Shown: positions 35,064-44,119, counted from the stretch's first letter. The stretch is 64,000 bases of DNA from Bacteroides acidifaciens (GCF_903181435.1 NZ_CAEUHO010000001.1:1426001-1490000), one strand, 5' to 3'. Numbers and translations are program-made. Notes: a model not told the origin generated them from the letters alone.

Positions 35064-35529
35064 AACTAAGGTATTTATCAATTAATTCTTGGTTTAACAG
35101 GCAAATTTGATTGTTCGGCTGGTGCATAGCGAGACGTTGTAAAGCTACATCTGCATTCATTAATCCTGCCATATATAAATTTATGGTATCAATAACACGG
35201 TCGTTAGCTACACCACCTTCGATATAATCGTAATTAGCTGCCGGATTCAATCCTTTTCGGCTGTTTACTATAAATTCCAGCCATTCGGCATCGTAGGCTT
35301 TAAATATTTTGCAGCGTCCTTCTTTCAGAATTGTATCACGGTCTAATTGATAGATGTTAATTAATGCTTTAGCCTGTCTCTTGGTCGATATAGCTATAGC
35401 CCATTTGGAAGCTTGCTCTTTAATGTTTGTAACATAGAATCCCTGTCCGAAATCAAGGTTTTTGCGTCCGAAGCCACAGATTGGATTAACGACTACTTCT
35501 GTTCCGCCGTGATATACAGTTATTTTCAT
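35038..35529 (-). CDS. DUF3990 protein, ADP-ribosyltransferase-like
   Basis: 163 residues. The N-terminal YHGGTEVV, then LDFGQGFYVTNIKEQASKWA, and a later YDYIEGGVANDRVIDTI resemble the H-Y-E style core of ADP-ribosyltransferase folds, to which DUF3990 has been related. No signal peptide. It overlaps the upstream DUF3791 gene by 4 nt (ATGA type) and the downstream small gene by about 26 nt, so all three form one tight operon. Likely toxin of a toxin-antitoxin-like cassette; activity is inferred. Confidence 0.78.
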   Translation of the reverse strand: MKITVYHGGTEVVVNPICGFGRKNLDFGQGFYVTNIKEQASKWAIAISTKRQAKALINIYQLDRDTILKEGRCKIFKAYDAEWLEFIVNSRKGLNPAANYDYIEGGVANDRVIDTINLYMAGLMNADVALQRLAMHQPNNQICLLNQELIDKYLSYDGTESAE

Positions 35530-35765
35530 TTTTTACTCTCCCATGTAGTTAAACACTCTATCATATTATCTGTCACATGTTCACGACTTTCGGTATGAAG
35601 TACCTCATAATTAGGTAGAATATAATTTGCTATCATCCCTACGGACTTCATTCGAGCGTATATTTCTTGATAGGATTTGCCGAGCCGACGTGCAGTCCCT
35701 TCAATGCAAGAAGCAACGAAAGCTAATTTAATTTCAGTAGGTGATAATTCTATAAGTTGTTCCAT
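35526..35765 (-). CDS. DUF3791 protein
   Basis: 79 residues. The pattern LAFVASCIEGTARRLGKSYQEIYARMKSVGMIANYILPNYEVLHTESREHVTDNMIECL fits DUF3791, a small helical family found next to DUF3990. Quoted in shorter terms, the key pieces are NYEVLHT and the conserved CIE. First gene of the cassette, with a good promoter 76 nt upstream. Probably antitoxin-like. Confidence 0.8.
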   Translation of the reverse strand: MEQLIELSPTEIKLAFVASCIEGTARRLGKSYQEIYARMKSVGMIANYILPNYEVLHTESREHVTDNMIECLTTWESKK

Positions 35766-35840
35766 ATTGTTACCATTTATACAAATTCTACTTTATTTTG
35801 TTTACGTATTCCTATGCTTGGTATAAGTTCTATGCATACA

Positions 35841-35871
35841 CAAATATAGAAGTATTACTTCATAAAACAAA
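35841..35871 (-). promoter_or_regulatory. Promoter of the DUF3791-DUF3990 cassette
   Basis: On the minus strand TTTG (35871-35868), exactly 19-nt spacer, TATATTTG (35848-35841). One of the best matches to the consensus in the window. Confidence 0.7.
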
Positions 35872-35998
35872 AAAAATGGCAGATTATCCAATATAGGTAG
35901 GTCTGTTTTTTCTATGTGATTCTATATTTAAGTATAATGCTTTTTTATTTTGAAGACTGCTGGAACGATGTCTACGAGGTCAGATTGAAGAAATAAAA

Positions 35999-36078
35999 AT
36001 AGTGACGCTATCCTGTCACGATGGCGTCACTATATGCTTAGGATAGCGTCACTATCCGGGGCACATAGTGACGCTATA
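35999..36078. repeat. Palindromic repeat island with alternative hairpins
   Basis: Four copies of the word ATAGTGACGCTAT in alternating orientation: 35999-36013, inverted 36023-36034 (partial), inverted 36041-36057, and direct 36065-36078. The third copy can pair with the first (15 bp) or with the last (13 bp), giving mutually exclusive hairpins. It lies right after the yhiM-like gene (minus strand), and on that strand the last stem could terminate transcription. Confidence 0.85.
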
Positions 36079-36081
36079 TTT

Positions 36082-37131
36082 TTACCTCGAAGAAGTTCCG
36101 CTTTCCAATATGCTAACGATAGAAAACAGGGTGAAACAGATTGCTCCTAATCCTGTTAAAACACGTGCCGGAATAAAATAATCAGCATGTACCGTTGCAA
36201 GTTCAAACACGAAAGCAGCTAGAAACAAGCAGGCTAATGCCGTCAATATCGGAATCATGGGGATACGGTTGGCCAGTTTAAATTCCTGTCTCCATATTTT
36301 GGCTAACAGGATTACTTTGCTGGAAATGCTGTAACAAACCAGACCGAGACCAAGCATAATATATCCCGTGGTACCATTTGCGCTACCTGAATCTGCGAGA
36401 ATTACAAATATTCCCCATATAAAAGAGATTGAGCCCATTAGTAGCACCAGTTTCGGCCATTTGCTTCGTTCTTTTTCCTGATATTCATTACGTATTTGAC
36501 GTGCGATAGTAGCTACCAACGCAATCAGACTGGTGCAAATACATGCAAGACCTACCATTACATGACCTGCTACAAAATAAGTGGGATGGGAATGGCTGTT
36601 GCCTAATAAGATAAAAGCCCATATCCATGCGATAAGGGAAATAATGGTTGCAATAATTACTAATATCCGTCTTTGCCCTACAGAGAACGCTCCCTGTGGA
36701 ACTTCATATCCTGTCGCTTTTGAATTGCCCGGAATCAGAGAAAAACGGGTGGAAGAAGTGGCGGCAGTAGCTACACAAGTAGTGATAAACCCTACCCCTG
36801 TAATCACATGACCTGCGACGAAGGCAGAAGTGGAAGTGGCATTACTGAAAATACAGATACCACTGATAATGGTAATTGTAGCTGCCAAGTATCCTATGAT
36901 GGGCAAAACATATTTTGCCGTCTGGTTATAAGTATGTATGATTTGCCGGATAATAGTGGCTGCCGTACAAAACAGCGCAATACATATCATACCTAGTGAG
37001 AATACGACAGGGCCTGCTATAACACGATTTGCAGCATCTCCGTAACCGTAAATAAATGCTCCGTATCCGAAGCAAAAAAGCGCCATCGCCAAAGGGATTG
37101 CTCTGAATAAAATACTAATACCGTAATTCAT
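36082..37131 (-). CDS. yhiM: YhiM-like inner membrane protein (DUF2776)
   Basis: 349 residues, about ten TM helices. It matches the E. coli YhiM family in the repeated FVAGHV motif (three to four times) and in the C-terminal SRVLVGLG-like ending, here ARVLTGLGAICFTLFSIVSIL. The internal repetition suggests duplicated TM units. In E. coli the protein is linked to acid resistance; the molecular role is unknown. Monocistronic. It is the convergent neighbour of nothing, followed by the repeat island. Confidence 0.88.
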   Translation of the reverse strand: MNYGISILFRAIPLAMALFCFGYGAFIYGYGDAANRVIAGPVVFSLGMICIALFCTAATIIRQIIHTYNQTAKYVLPIIGYLAATITIISGICIFSNATSTSAFVAGHVITGVGFITTCVATAATSSTRFSLIPGNSKATGYEVPQGAFSVGQRRILVIIATIISLIAWIWAFILLGNSHSHPTYFVAGHVMVGLACICTSLIALVATIARQIRNEYQEKERSKWPKLVLLMGSISFIWGIFVILADSGSANGTTGYIMLGLGLVCYSISSKVILLAKIWRQEFKLANRIPMIPILTALACLFLAAFVFELATVHADYFIPARVLTGLGAICFTLFSIVSILESGTSSR

Positions 37132-37243
37132 AAGTTAAGTGTTTTTAGGTTTTCCACTACAACAAGGATATATCCGTTTTGTTTAGGGCACAAGCCGTTT
37201 ATAATCATTAACTTCACATGATTCTGATTAAAAGTCATTGCTT

Positions 37244-37277
37244 TTTGCTCAACTAAACAAATGTTTTTGTAAATTTG
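37244..37277 (+). promoter_or_regulatory. Promoter of ileS
   Basis: TTTG at 37244-37247, 22-nt spacer, TAAATTTG at 37270-37277 then C. Leader about 60 nt. Confidence 0.5.
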
Positions 37278-37343
37278 CACCCTTAAAAACGGGGATACCC
37301 CTCAAAGTGTAAATTGTAATATAGTAAAATCGTAGATACAGCT

Positions 37344-40300
37344 ATGAGTAAGAGATTTACTGAGTATTCGCAGTTTGACCTTTCACAGGTGAACAAAGAT
37401 GTGCTGAAGAAATGGGACGAGAACCTGGTTTTCGCCAAGAGTATGACAGAACGTGATGGCTGCCCTTCATTTGTATTTTTCGAAGGACCGCCCTCGGCTA
37501 ACGGTATGCCGGGGATTCACCATGTAATGGCTCGTACGATTAAGGATATTTTCTGCCGTTACAAAACGATGAAAGGTTATCAGGTAAAGCGTAAAGCCGG
37601 ATGGGATACGCACGGACTGCCTGTGGAACTGAGTGTGGAAAAAGCATTAGGTATCACAAAGGAAGATATTGGTAAGAAAATCTCTGTTGCCGATTATAAT
37701 GCTGCTTGTCGCAAAGATGTGATGAAATATACCAAAGAGTGGGAAGACCTGACTCATCGGATGGGATATTGGGTGGATATGAAGCACCCTTATATCACAT
37801 ATGACAACCGCTATATTGAAACATTATGGTGGTTGCTGAAACAATTGCACAAAAAAGGACTATTATATAAAGGATATACTATTCAACCGTACTCTCCGGC
37901 TGCCGGAACAGGGTTGAGCTCGCACGAACTGAACCAGCCGGGTTGTTATCGTGATGTAAAAGATACAACTGCTGTTGCCCAATTTAAGATGAAGAACCCC
38001 AAGCCGGAAATGGCAGAGTGGGGAACTCCTTATTTTATAGCATGGACAACTACTCCGTGGACATTACCTTCAAATACGGCTCTTTGTGTAGGACCAAAAA
38101 TTGACTATGTTGCCGTACAATCTTACAATGCTTATACCGGAGAACCTATTACGGTTGTTCTGGCAAAGGCTTTATTGAACGTACATTTCAATGCAAAAGC
38201 GGCAGACTTGAATTTGGAAGATTACAAGGCTGGAGATAAGCTTGTGCCATTCAAGGTTATTGCCGAATATAAGGGTGCCGACCTGATTGGCATGGAATAC
38301 GAGCAACTGATTCCCTGGGTGAAACCGGTTGAAGTGTCCGAAGACGGTACTTGGAAAGCCAGTGATAAAGCCTTCCGTGTAATACCGGGTGATTATGTGA
38401 CTACGGAAGATGGTACGGGTATCGTTCATATCGCACCGACATTTGGTGCGGACGACGCGAATGTGGCACGTGCTGCCGGCATCCCGTCATTATTCATGAT
38501 TAATAAGAAAGGTGAAACTCGCCCGATGGTAGACCTGACAGGTAAATTCTATCTGTTGGACGAACTGGATGAGACTTTCGTAAAAGAATGTGTGGATGTA
38601 GACAAATATAAAGACTACCAGGGCGCATGGGTGAAGAACGCCTATGACCCTCAGTTTATGGTAGATGGCAAATACGATGAAAAAGCTGCGCAGGCTGCCG
38701 AATCTCTGGATATTGTGATTGCCATGATGATGAAAGCGGACAATAAGGCTTTCAAAATAGAGAAACATGTCCACAACTATCCGCATTGTTGGCGTACAGA
38801 CAAACCGGTGCTTTATTATCCGCTGGATAGCTGGTTTATCCGTTCTACGGCTTGCAAGGAACGTATGATGGAACTGAATAAGACCATCAACTGGAAACCG
38901 GAGTCTACCGGAACAGGCCGTTTCGGCAAGTGGCTGGAAAATCTGAATGACTGGAACCTGAGCCGTTCCCGTTATTGGGGTACTCCGTTGCCAATCTGGC
39001 GCACGGAAGATAATACAGATGAAAAGTGTATCGAGTCTGTAGAAGAACTTTATAATGAAATAGAAAAATCGGTAGCTGCCGGATTTATGAAATCCAACCC
39101 GTACAAGGATAAAGGTTTCGTTCCGGGCGAATATACTGAAGAGAACTATGATAAGATTGACCTTCACCGTCCGTATGTAGACGATATTATATTGGTATCG
39201 AAAGACGGTCAGCCGATGAAGCGTGAATCTGATTTGATTGATGTTTGGTTCGATTCGGGTGCTATGCCTTATGCGCAGATTCATTATCCGTTCGAAAATA
39301 AGGAATTGCTGGACAACCGTAAGGTATATCCGGCTGACTTTATCGCAGAAGGAGTAGACCAGACACGTGGATGGTTCTTTACGCTGCATGCTATCGCTAC
39401 GATGGTATTCGACAGCGTGTCATACAAGGCTGTTATTTCTAACGGACTGGTACTTGACAAGAATGGTAACAAGATGTCCAAACGCTTGAACAATGCTGTC
39501 GATCCGTTCACTACGATTGAAAAGTACGGTTCCGACCCGTTGCGCTGGTATATGATCACCAACTCTTCTCCGTGGGATAACTTGAAGTTCGACGTGGAAG
39601 GAGTGGAAGAAGTTCGCCGTAAGTTCTTCGGTACTTTATACAATACCTATTCGTTCTTCGCGCTTTATGCCAACGTAGACGGATTTGAATATAAGGAAGC
39701 CGACGTGCCGATGGCGGAACGTCCGGAAATCGACCGTTGGATATTGTCCGTATTGAACACATTGATTAAAGAGGTAGATACTTGCTATAATGAATATGAG
39801 CCGACCAAGGCAGGTCGTTTGATTTCCGACTTTGTGAATGATAATTTGTCTAACTGGTATGTTCGCTTGAACCGTAAACGTTTCTGGGGCGGTGAATTTA
39901 CACAGGATAAATTGTCTGCATACCAAACGCTGTACACTTGTCTTGAAACAGTTGCCAAATTAATGTCTCCTATATCACCGTTCTACGCAGACCGCTTATA
40001 TACAGACTTGATTACTGCAACAGGACGTGACAATGTGGTTTCCGTCCATCTGGCTAAATTCCCGGAATGTCAGGAAGAGATTATAGACAAGGAATTGGAA
40101 GCCCGTATGCAAATGGCACAGGATGTAACGTCTATGGTACTGGCATTGCGGCGTAAAGTGAATATCAAGGTTCGCCAACCGTTACAGTGTATCATGGTTC
40201 CGGTGGTAGATGAAGAGCAGAAAGCTCATATCGAAGCCGTGAAGAATCTGATTATGAACGAAGTAAATATCAAGGAAGTCAAGTTTGTTGACGGTGCTGC

Positions 40301-40832
40301 CGGTGTATTGGTGAAGAAAGTGAAATGTGACTTTAAGAAACTCGGCCCGAAATTTGGAAAACAGATGAAGGCAGTAGCTGCTGCTGTTGCTGAAATGTCA
40401 CAGGAAGCCATCGCTGAATTGGAAAAGAACGGGAAATATGCATTGAACCTGGATGGGGCGGAAGCTATCATCGAAGCGACAGATGTAGAAATCATCAGCG
40501 AAGATATTCCTGGATGGCTGGTGGCCAACGAAGGTAAGCTGACTGTGGCGCTTGAAGTGACTGTTACCGAAGAGTTGCGTCGTGAGGGTATTGCCCGCGA
40601 ATTGGTGAACCGTATTCAAAATATACGTAAATCGAGCGGTTTCGAGATTACAGACAAAATAAAAATAACAATCTCGAAAAATACGCAAACAGATGATGCG
40701 GTAAAAGAATATAATACTTATATTTGTAACCAGGTTTTAGGCACATCTTTAGAACTTGTTGATGAAGTGGAAAACGGTACAGAGCTTAACTTTGATGATT
40801 TCTCACTGTTCGTGAATGTGATAAAAGACTAA
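37344..40832 (+). CDS. ileS: Isoleucyl-tRNA synthetase
   Basis: 1162 residues, class I synthetase of the long (eukaryote-like) type. The HIGH-type motif is PGIHHVMART at about 59-68, the editing domain holds TWTTTPWTLPSN and GTGIVHIAPTFGADD, the KMSKS motif is NKMSKRLNNAVDPF, and the anticodon-binding domain follows (SNWYVRLNRKRFWGG). The C-terminal 200 residues are helical/beta without a zinc ribbon. No T-box leader was recognised. Likely first gene of an operon with the DksA-like, lspA and DUF4296 genes. Confidence 0.97.
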   Translation: MSKRFTEYSQFDLSQVNKDVLKKWDENLVFAKSMTERDGCPSFVFFEGPPSANGMPGIHHVMARTIKDIFCRYKTMKGYQVKRKAGWDTHGLPVELSVEKALGITKEDIGKKISVADYNAACRKDVMKYTKEWEDLTHRMGYWVDMKHPYITYDNRYIETLWWLLKQLHKKGLLYKGYTIQPYSPAAGTGLSSHELNQPGCYRDVKDTTAVAQFKMKNPKPEMAEWGTPYFIAWTTTPWTLPSNTALCVGPKIDYVAVQSYNAYTGEPITVVLAKALLNVHFNAKAADLNLEDYKAGDKLVPFKVIAEYKGADLIGMEYEQLIPWVKPVEVSEDGTWKASDKAFRVIPGDYVTTEDGTGIVHIAPTFGADDANVARAAGIPSLFMINKKGETRPMVDLTGKFYLLDELDETFVKECVDVDKYKDYQGAWVKNAYDPQFMVDGKYDEKAAQAAESLDIVIAMMMKADNKAFKIEKHVHNYPHCWRTDKPVLYYPLDSWFIRSTACKERMMELNKTINWKPESTGTGRFGKWLENLNDWNLSRSRYWGTPLPIWRTEDNTDEKCIESVEELYNEIEKSVAAGFMKSNPYKDKGFVPGEYTEENYDKIDLHRPYVDDIILVSKDGQPMKRESDLIDVWFDSGAMPYAQIHYPFENKELLDNRKVYPADFIAEGVDQTRGWFFTLHAIATMVFDSVSYKAVISNGLVLDKNGNKMSKRLNNAVDPFTTIEKYGSDPLRWYMITNSSPWDNLKFDVEGVEEVRRKFFGTLYNTYSFFALYANVDGFEYKEADVPMAERPEIDRWILSVLNTLIKEVDTCYNEYEPTKAGRLISDFVNDNLSNWYVRLNRKRFWGGEFTQDKLSAYQTLYTCLETVAKLMSPISPFYADRLYTDLITATGRDNVVSVHLAKFPECQEEIIDKELEARMQMAQDVTSMVLALRRKVNIKVRQPLQCIMVPVVDEEQKAHIEAVKNLIMNEVNIKEVKFVDGAAGVLVKKVKCDFKKLGPKFGKQMKAVAAAVAEMSQEAIAELEKNGKYALNLDGAEAIIEATDVEIISEDIPGWLVANEGKLTVALEVTVTEELRREGIARELVNRIQNIRKSSGFEITDKIKITISKNTQTDDAVKEYNTYICNQVLGTSLELVDEVENGTELNFDDFSLFVNVIKD

Positions 40833-40867
40833 TACTATATTGATTAACATTTTTAAATTGTAAGATT

Positions 40868-41248
40868 ATGGCAGAAAAGACTAGATACTCGGATGCGGAA
40901 CTCGAAGAATTCCGTGCCATCATTATGGAGAAACTGGAATTGGCCCAACGTGACTATGAACAGTTGAAGAAGAGTCTGATGGGATTGGACGGTAATGATA
41001 CTGATGACACATCGCCTACATATAAAGTGTTGGAAGAAGGAGCTAATACGCTTTCCAAGGAAGAAACAACCCGTCTGGCACAACGCCAGTTGAAGTTTAT
41101 CCAGGGATTGCAAGCTGCTTTGATACGTATTGAGAATAAGACGTACGGCATTTGCCGTGAAACCGGAAAATTGATTCCGGCAGAGCGTCTGCGTGCTGTT
41201 CCTCATGCAACTTTGAGTATTGAGGCCAAAAACAGTGGTAAAAAATAA
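40868..41248 (+). CDS. DksA/TraR-like protein lacking most zinc cysteines
   Basis: 126 residues. A long coiled-coil N-terminal half (AELEEFRAIIMEKLELAQRDYEQLKK) and the tail region QLKFIQGLQAALIRIENKTYGICRETGKLIPAERLRAVP are typical of the DksA/TraR family, which binds the RNA polymerase secondary channel. The C4 zinc finger has degenerated: only one Cys (GIC) remains and the other three positions are Thr, Ser and Ala-like. Such zinc-free forms occur in Bacteroidetes. Lies 35 nt after ileS and is likely cotranscribed. Confidence 0.88.
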   Translation: MAEKTRYSDAELEEFRAIIMEKLELAQRDYEQLKKSLMGLDGNDTDDTSPTYKVLEEGANTLSKEETTRLAQRQLKFIQGLQAALIRIENKTYGICRETGKLIPAERLRAVPHATLSIEAKNSGKK

Positions 41249-41251
41249 TAG

Positions 41252-41323
41252 ATAGCTACACAAGCTACGAGTGACGAGCTACAAGTAGCTGCGCAAAGTT
41301 TACGCACGGCACTTGTAGCTCGT
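41252..41323. repeat. Palindromic repeat island before lspA
   Basis: A 13-bp perfect inverted repeat ACGAGCTACAAGT (41274-41286) with ACTTGTAGCTCGT (41311-41323) around TGCGCAAAGTTTACGCA-like inner pairs. The words AGCTAC or its inverse occur five times. Fills the gap between the DksA-like gene and lspA. Confidence 0.8.
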
Positions 41324-41346
41324 TATGTTTAATTTATAATGAACAC

Positions 41347-42000
41347 ATGAAGAAACTATTCACGAAGGGGAGAATTGCTCTTCTCGTTATCTTTTCCGTA
41401 TTAATTATCGACCAGGTCATTAAAATCTGGATTAAGACTCACATGTACTGGCATCAAAGCAATCGTGTGACGGATTGGTTTTATATTTATTTCACCGAAA
41501 ACAACGGTATGGCTTTCGGTATGGAAATCTTTGGAAAGTTATTCCTGACAACATTCCGTATCGTTGCTGTGGCATTGATAGGCTGGTATCTTTATAAAAT
41601 AGTGAAGAGAGGCTTTAAAACCGGATATATTGTTTGTGTTGCCTTGATTCTGACCGGTGCATTGGGTAATATTATTGATAGTGTATTCTATGGAGTGATT
41701 TTCAACGAAAGCACACATTCCCAGATTGCAACGTTTATGCCTGAGGGCGGGGGATACTCTACCTGGTTCTACGGTAAAGTAGTGGATATGTTTTACTTCC
41801 CAATCATAGATACGAACTGGCCTACGTGGATGCCGTTTGTAGGTGGGGAACATTTTATATTCTTCAGCCCGATCTTTAATTTTGCGGATGCCGCCATCAG
41901 TTGTGGTATCATTGCTTTGTTGCTCTTTTATAGTAAATATCTGAATGAATCTTATCATTCGCTGGATAAAGATAAAAAGGAAAGTGCGAATCATGAATAA
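41347..42000 (+). CDS. lspA: Lipoprotein signal peptidase (signal peptidase II)
   Basis: 217 residues, four TM helices; cleaves the signal peptide of lipidated prolipoproteins in the inner membrane. Catalytic Asp residues lie in VALILTGALGNIIDSVFYG (first Asp) and IFNFADAAISCG (second Asp); FTENNGMAFG is the conserved loop. It is longer than E. coli LspA because of a loop of about 50 residues between the two Asp motifs, as is usual in Bacteroidetes. Overlaps the next gene by 8 nt. Confidence 0.95.
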   Translation: MKKLFTKGRIALLVIFSVLIIDQVIKIWIKTHMYWHQSNRVTDWFYIYFTENNGMAFGMEIFGKLFLTTFRIVAVALIGWYLYKIVKRGFKTGYIVCVALILTGALGNIIDSVFYGVIFNESTHSQIATFMPEGGGYSTWFYGKVVDMFYFPIIDTNWPTWMPFVGGEHFIFFSPIFNFADAAISCGIIALLLFYSKYLNESYHSLDKDKKESANHE

Positions 42001-43069
42001 TAAATTTCGGTTTCATCTGTGTCTTATCTGCATGCTTGCGTTTGCGGTAACCGGGTGTAAAGTGAAAAGACCCAATGATGTAATTTCGGAGTCGAAGATG
42101 GAGAATCTGCTGTATGATTATCATTTGGCAAGATCCATGGGAGACAATCTGCCTTATAGTGAAAATTATAAGAAAGCATTGTACATAGATGCTGTTTTTA
42201 AGAAGTACGGGACTACACAGGCTGCGTTTGATTCATCTATGGTATGGTACACACGTAACACAGAAGTGCTATCGAAAATTTATGATAAGGTGCGGAAGCG
42301 TTTGAAAGACGAACAGGAACTTGTCAGTGACCTGATTGCCAAACGTGACAAGAAGCCGAAAATGACAAAAACCGGTGACAGTATCGACGTTTGGCCATGG
42401 CAGCGCATGGTGCGCCTGACCGGTGAAAGGATGAATAATCAGTATGTATTTGCTTTGCCGACCGATTCTAATTATAAAGACCGCGATACTTTGGTGTGGG
42501 AAGTGAACTATCGTTTTCTTGAACCGATGCTTGCCGATTCTTTGAGAGCCGTTACTATGGCAATGCAGGTAATATACGAGAAAGATACAATCAATCATTG
42601 GGAGACTGTGACCGAACCGGGTATTCAGCAGATACGTTTGTTTGCAGATACATTGGGGCAGATGAAGGAGGTAAGAGGCTTCATTTATTATCCGGTAGAA
42701 AATCCAAAGAAGGCAGGAGCGTTATTGGCAGACCGCTTTACGATGACCCGTTATCATTGTACGGATACACTTGCTTTTGCAGTTCGTGATTCATTGAATA
42801 AGATAGAAGCTTTGCGGGTGGATTCATTGAAGAAACTTTCTGATAAAGAGAAAACCGATTCTTTGCATAAGGTAGTAGAAGAAAATAAAGATGAATTGCA
42901 ACGTCTGACACCGGAAGAGATGAACCGTCGCCGTACGGGAACACATCGTGAAAAGAAGCCGGAACAGATTGAAGTAGAACAACATATCCAGCAAGAAAGG
43001 CTGGAGCAAAGAAGAGAACGGCAGATGAACCAACGTAAAAGACAACAGCAAAGAAACCAACCCCGTTAA
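41993..43069 (+). CDS. DUF4296 lipoprotein
   Basis: 358 residues started at ATG 41993 (MNNKFRFHLCLICMLAFAVTGCKVK). Lipobox VTGC gives the lipid anchor at about Cys22. The N-terminal 100 residues fit DUF4296 (MENLLYDYHLARSMGDNLPYSENYKKALYID). The middle is beta-rich, and the last 90 residues are highly charged Lys/Arg/Glu/Gln coiled coil (QQERLEQRRERQMNQRKRQQQ), an unusual tail. The overlap with lspA ties it to lipoprotein export. Function unknown. Confidence 0.85.
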   Translation: MNNKFRFHLCLICMLAFAVTGCKVKRPNDVISESKMENLLYDYHLARSMGDNLPYSENYKKALYIDAVFKKYGTTQAAFDSSMVWYTRNTEVLSKIYDKVRKRLKDEQELVSDLIAKRDKKPKMTKTGDSIDVWPWQRMVRLTGERMNNQYVFALPTDSNYKDRDTLVWEVNYRFLEPMLADSLRAVTMAMQVIYEKDTINHWETVTEPGIQQIRLFADTLGQMKEVRGFIYYPVENPKKAGALLADRFTMTRYHCTDTLAFAVRDSLNKIEALRVDSLKKLSDKEKTDSLHKVVEENKDELQRLTPEEMNRRRTGTHREKKPEQIEVEQHIQQERLEQRRERQMNQRKRQQQRNQPR

Positions 43070-43074
43070 TTATT

Positions 43075-43401
43075 ATGAAACGATTTGCATCTCATTATTT
43101 ACTGATACCTGACATTGGATTTATAAAACAGCAGGTGGTGGAGATAAATGATGAAGGAGTTGTCCAAAATATATTCCCATTGACTGAAGAAATAGAGTCT
43201 GTCGAATGGATGCCGGGAGTTATAGTTTTGTTTCCTGTGAGTCGGATGGAAGAAATTGCTGCCAATCAACCTTCCCATTGTTTGGGGAAGGTTGATGAGT
43301 ACCAAAGGCAAGGAGAAGCCTTGCTCCCTTATTTATTCTATCCCTTTGATTTTATTTCCATGCAGCCTGTCGACGGAACTCGGCACAGATTACTGCGGTA
43401 G
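43075..43401 (+). CDS. Conserved hypothetical protein
   Basis: 108 residues, no signal peptide or TM. Begins MKRFASHYLLIPDIGFIKQQVVEI and ends YPFDFISMQPVDGTRHRLLR. The segment EEIESVEWMPGVIVLF is compact and hydrophobic. It is recognised as a small Bacteroidales protein of unknown function that follows lspA/DUF4296; no domain name is justified. Its end overlaps the convergent methyltransferase gene by 50 nt. Confidence 0.75.
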   Translation: MKRFASHYLLIPDIGFIKQQVVEINDEGVVQNIFPLTEEIESVEWMPGVIVLFPVSRMEEIAANQPSHCLGKVDEYQRQGEALLPYLFYPFDFISMQPVDGTRHRLLR

Positions 43402-44119
43402 CAATGGCTACATTAAGTGATTCGGAAGTTTCCTGACCTTGCGGATAATTGGGTATGTATAGTTTCCGGTTGATTAATGTTTCCACTTCTTGCCCTATAC
43501 CGTTTCCTTCATTTCCCATAACAATCAGTCCGGTAGTGGATAGTGGCTGCTCGTACATGTTTTTCCCGTCTAGAAAAGTACCGAACACAGGAGTATCATC
43601 TCCGAGTGAACGGATAAAATCCGGAAGAGAAGTATAATGTACCTTTACCCGTGCGATTCCGCCCATGGTTGCCTGCACTGTTTTGGGATTATACACGTCT
43701 ACCGTATTTTGTGAGCAAATGATATGCTCGATACCGAACCAATCAGCCAACCGGATAATGGTACCCAAATTTCCGGGATCCTGAACATCATCCAATGCCA
43801 GGCAAAGGGAGTGGCGGGCTACTTCCGGATTGAGAGTATAATGGGGTTGCTCAAAAATAGCAAGTACCTGTTGGGGAGTTTTCAGTAGGCTGGCTCGTGA
43901 AAGTTCTTCCTGAGAAACTTCCACAAGTTCGTTTGCATGAATGTCCGTGTGCTTTTGAAGCCATAATGAAGTGGCAGCCAAAAAACGACAAGGAAAATGC
44001 TCAAGCAAATCACCTACCAGTTTGGGACCTTCGGCAAGAAAAACTCGTTCTTCCTTACGTATTTTCTTCTGTTCCAGCGAGTGGATATACTTTATTTTGT
44101 TTTTACTCAGTGATGCCAT
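43352..44119 (-). CDS. SpoU/TrmH-family RNA 2'-O-methyltransferase
   Basis: 255 residues from ATG 44119 (MASLSKNKIKYIHSLEQKK). An N-terminal RNA-binding substrate domain (about 1-95) precedes the SPOUT domain. SpoU motif 1 is ALDDVQDPGNLGTIIRLADWFGI, motif 2 is GLIVMGNEGNGIGQE and motif 3 IPNYPQGQETSESLNVAIATA, containing the conserved ESLNVA with a few extra residues before it. Probably methylates rRNA or tRNA; the target base cannot be told. An in-frame 7-codon extension upstream is unlikely to be used. Confidence 0.93.
   Translation of the reverse strand: MASLSKNKIKYIHSLEQKKIRKEERVFLAEGPKLVGDLLEHFPCRFLAATSLWLQKHTDIHANELVEVSQEELSRASLLKTPQQVLAIFEQPHYTLNPEVARHSLCLALDDVQDPGNLGTIIRLADWFGIEHIICSQNTVDVYNPKTVQATMGGIARVKVHYTSLPDFIRSLGDDTPVFGTFLDGKNMYEQPLSTTGLIVMGNEGNGIGQEVETLINRKLYIPNYPQGQETSESLNVAIATAVICAEFRRQAAWK

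Noticed and set aside
38490..39389. 299-codon open frame antisense to ileS
   Set aside because: Lies inside the catalytic core of ileS and has no domain pattern of its own.
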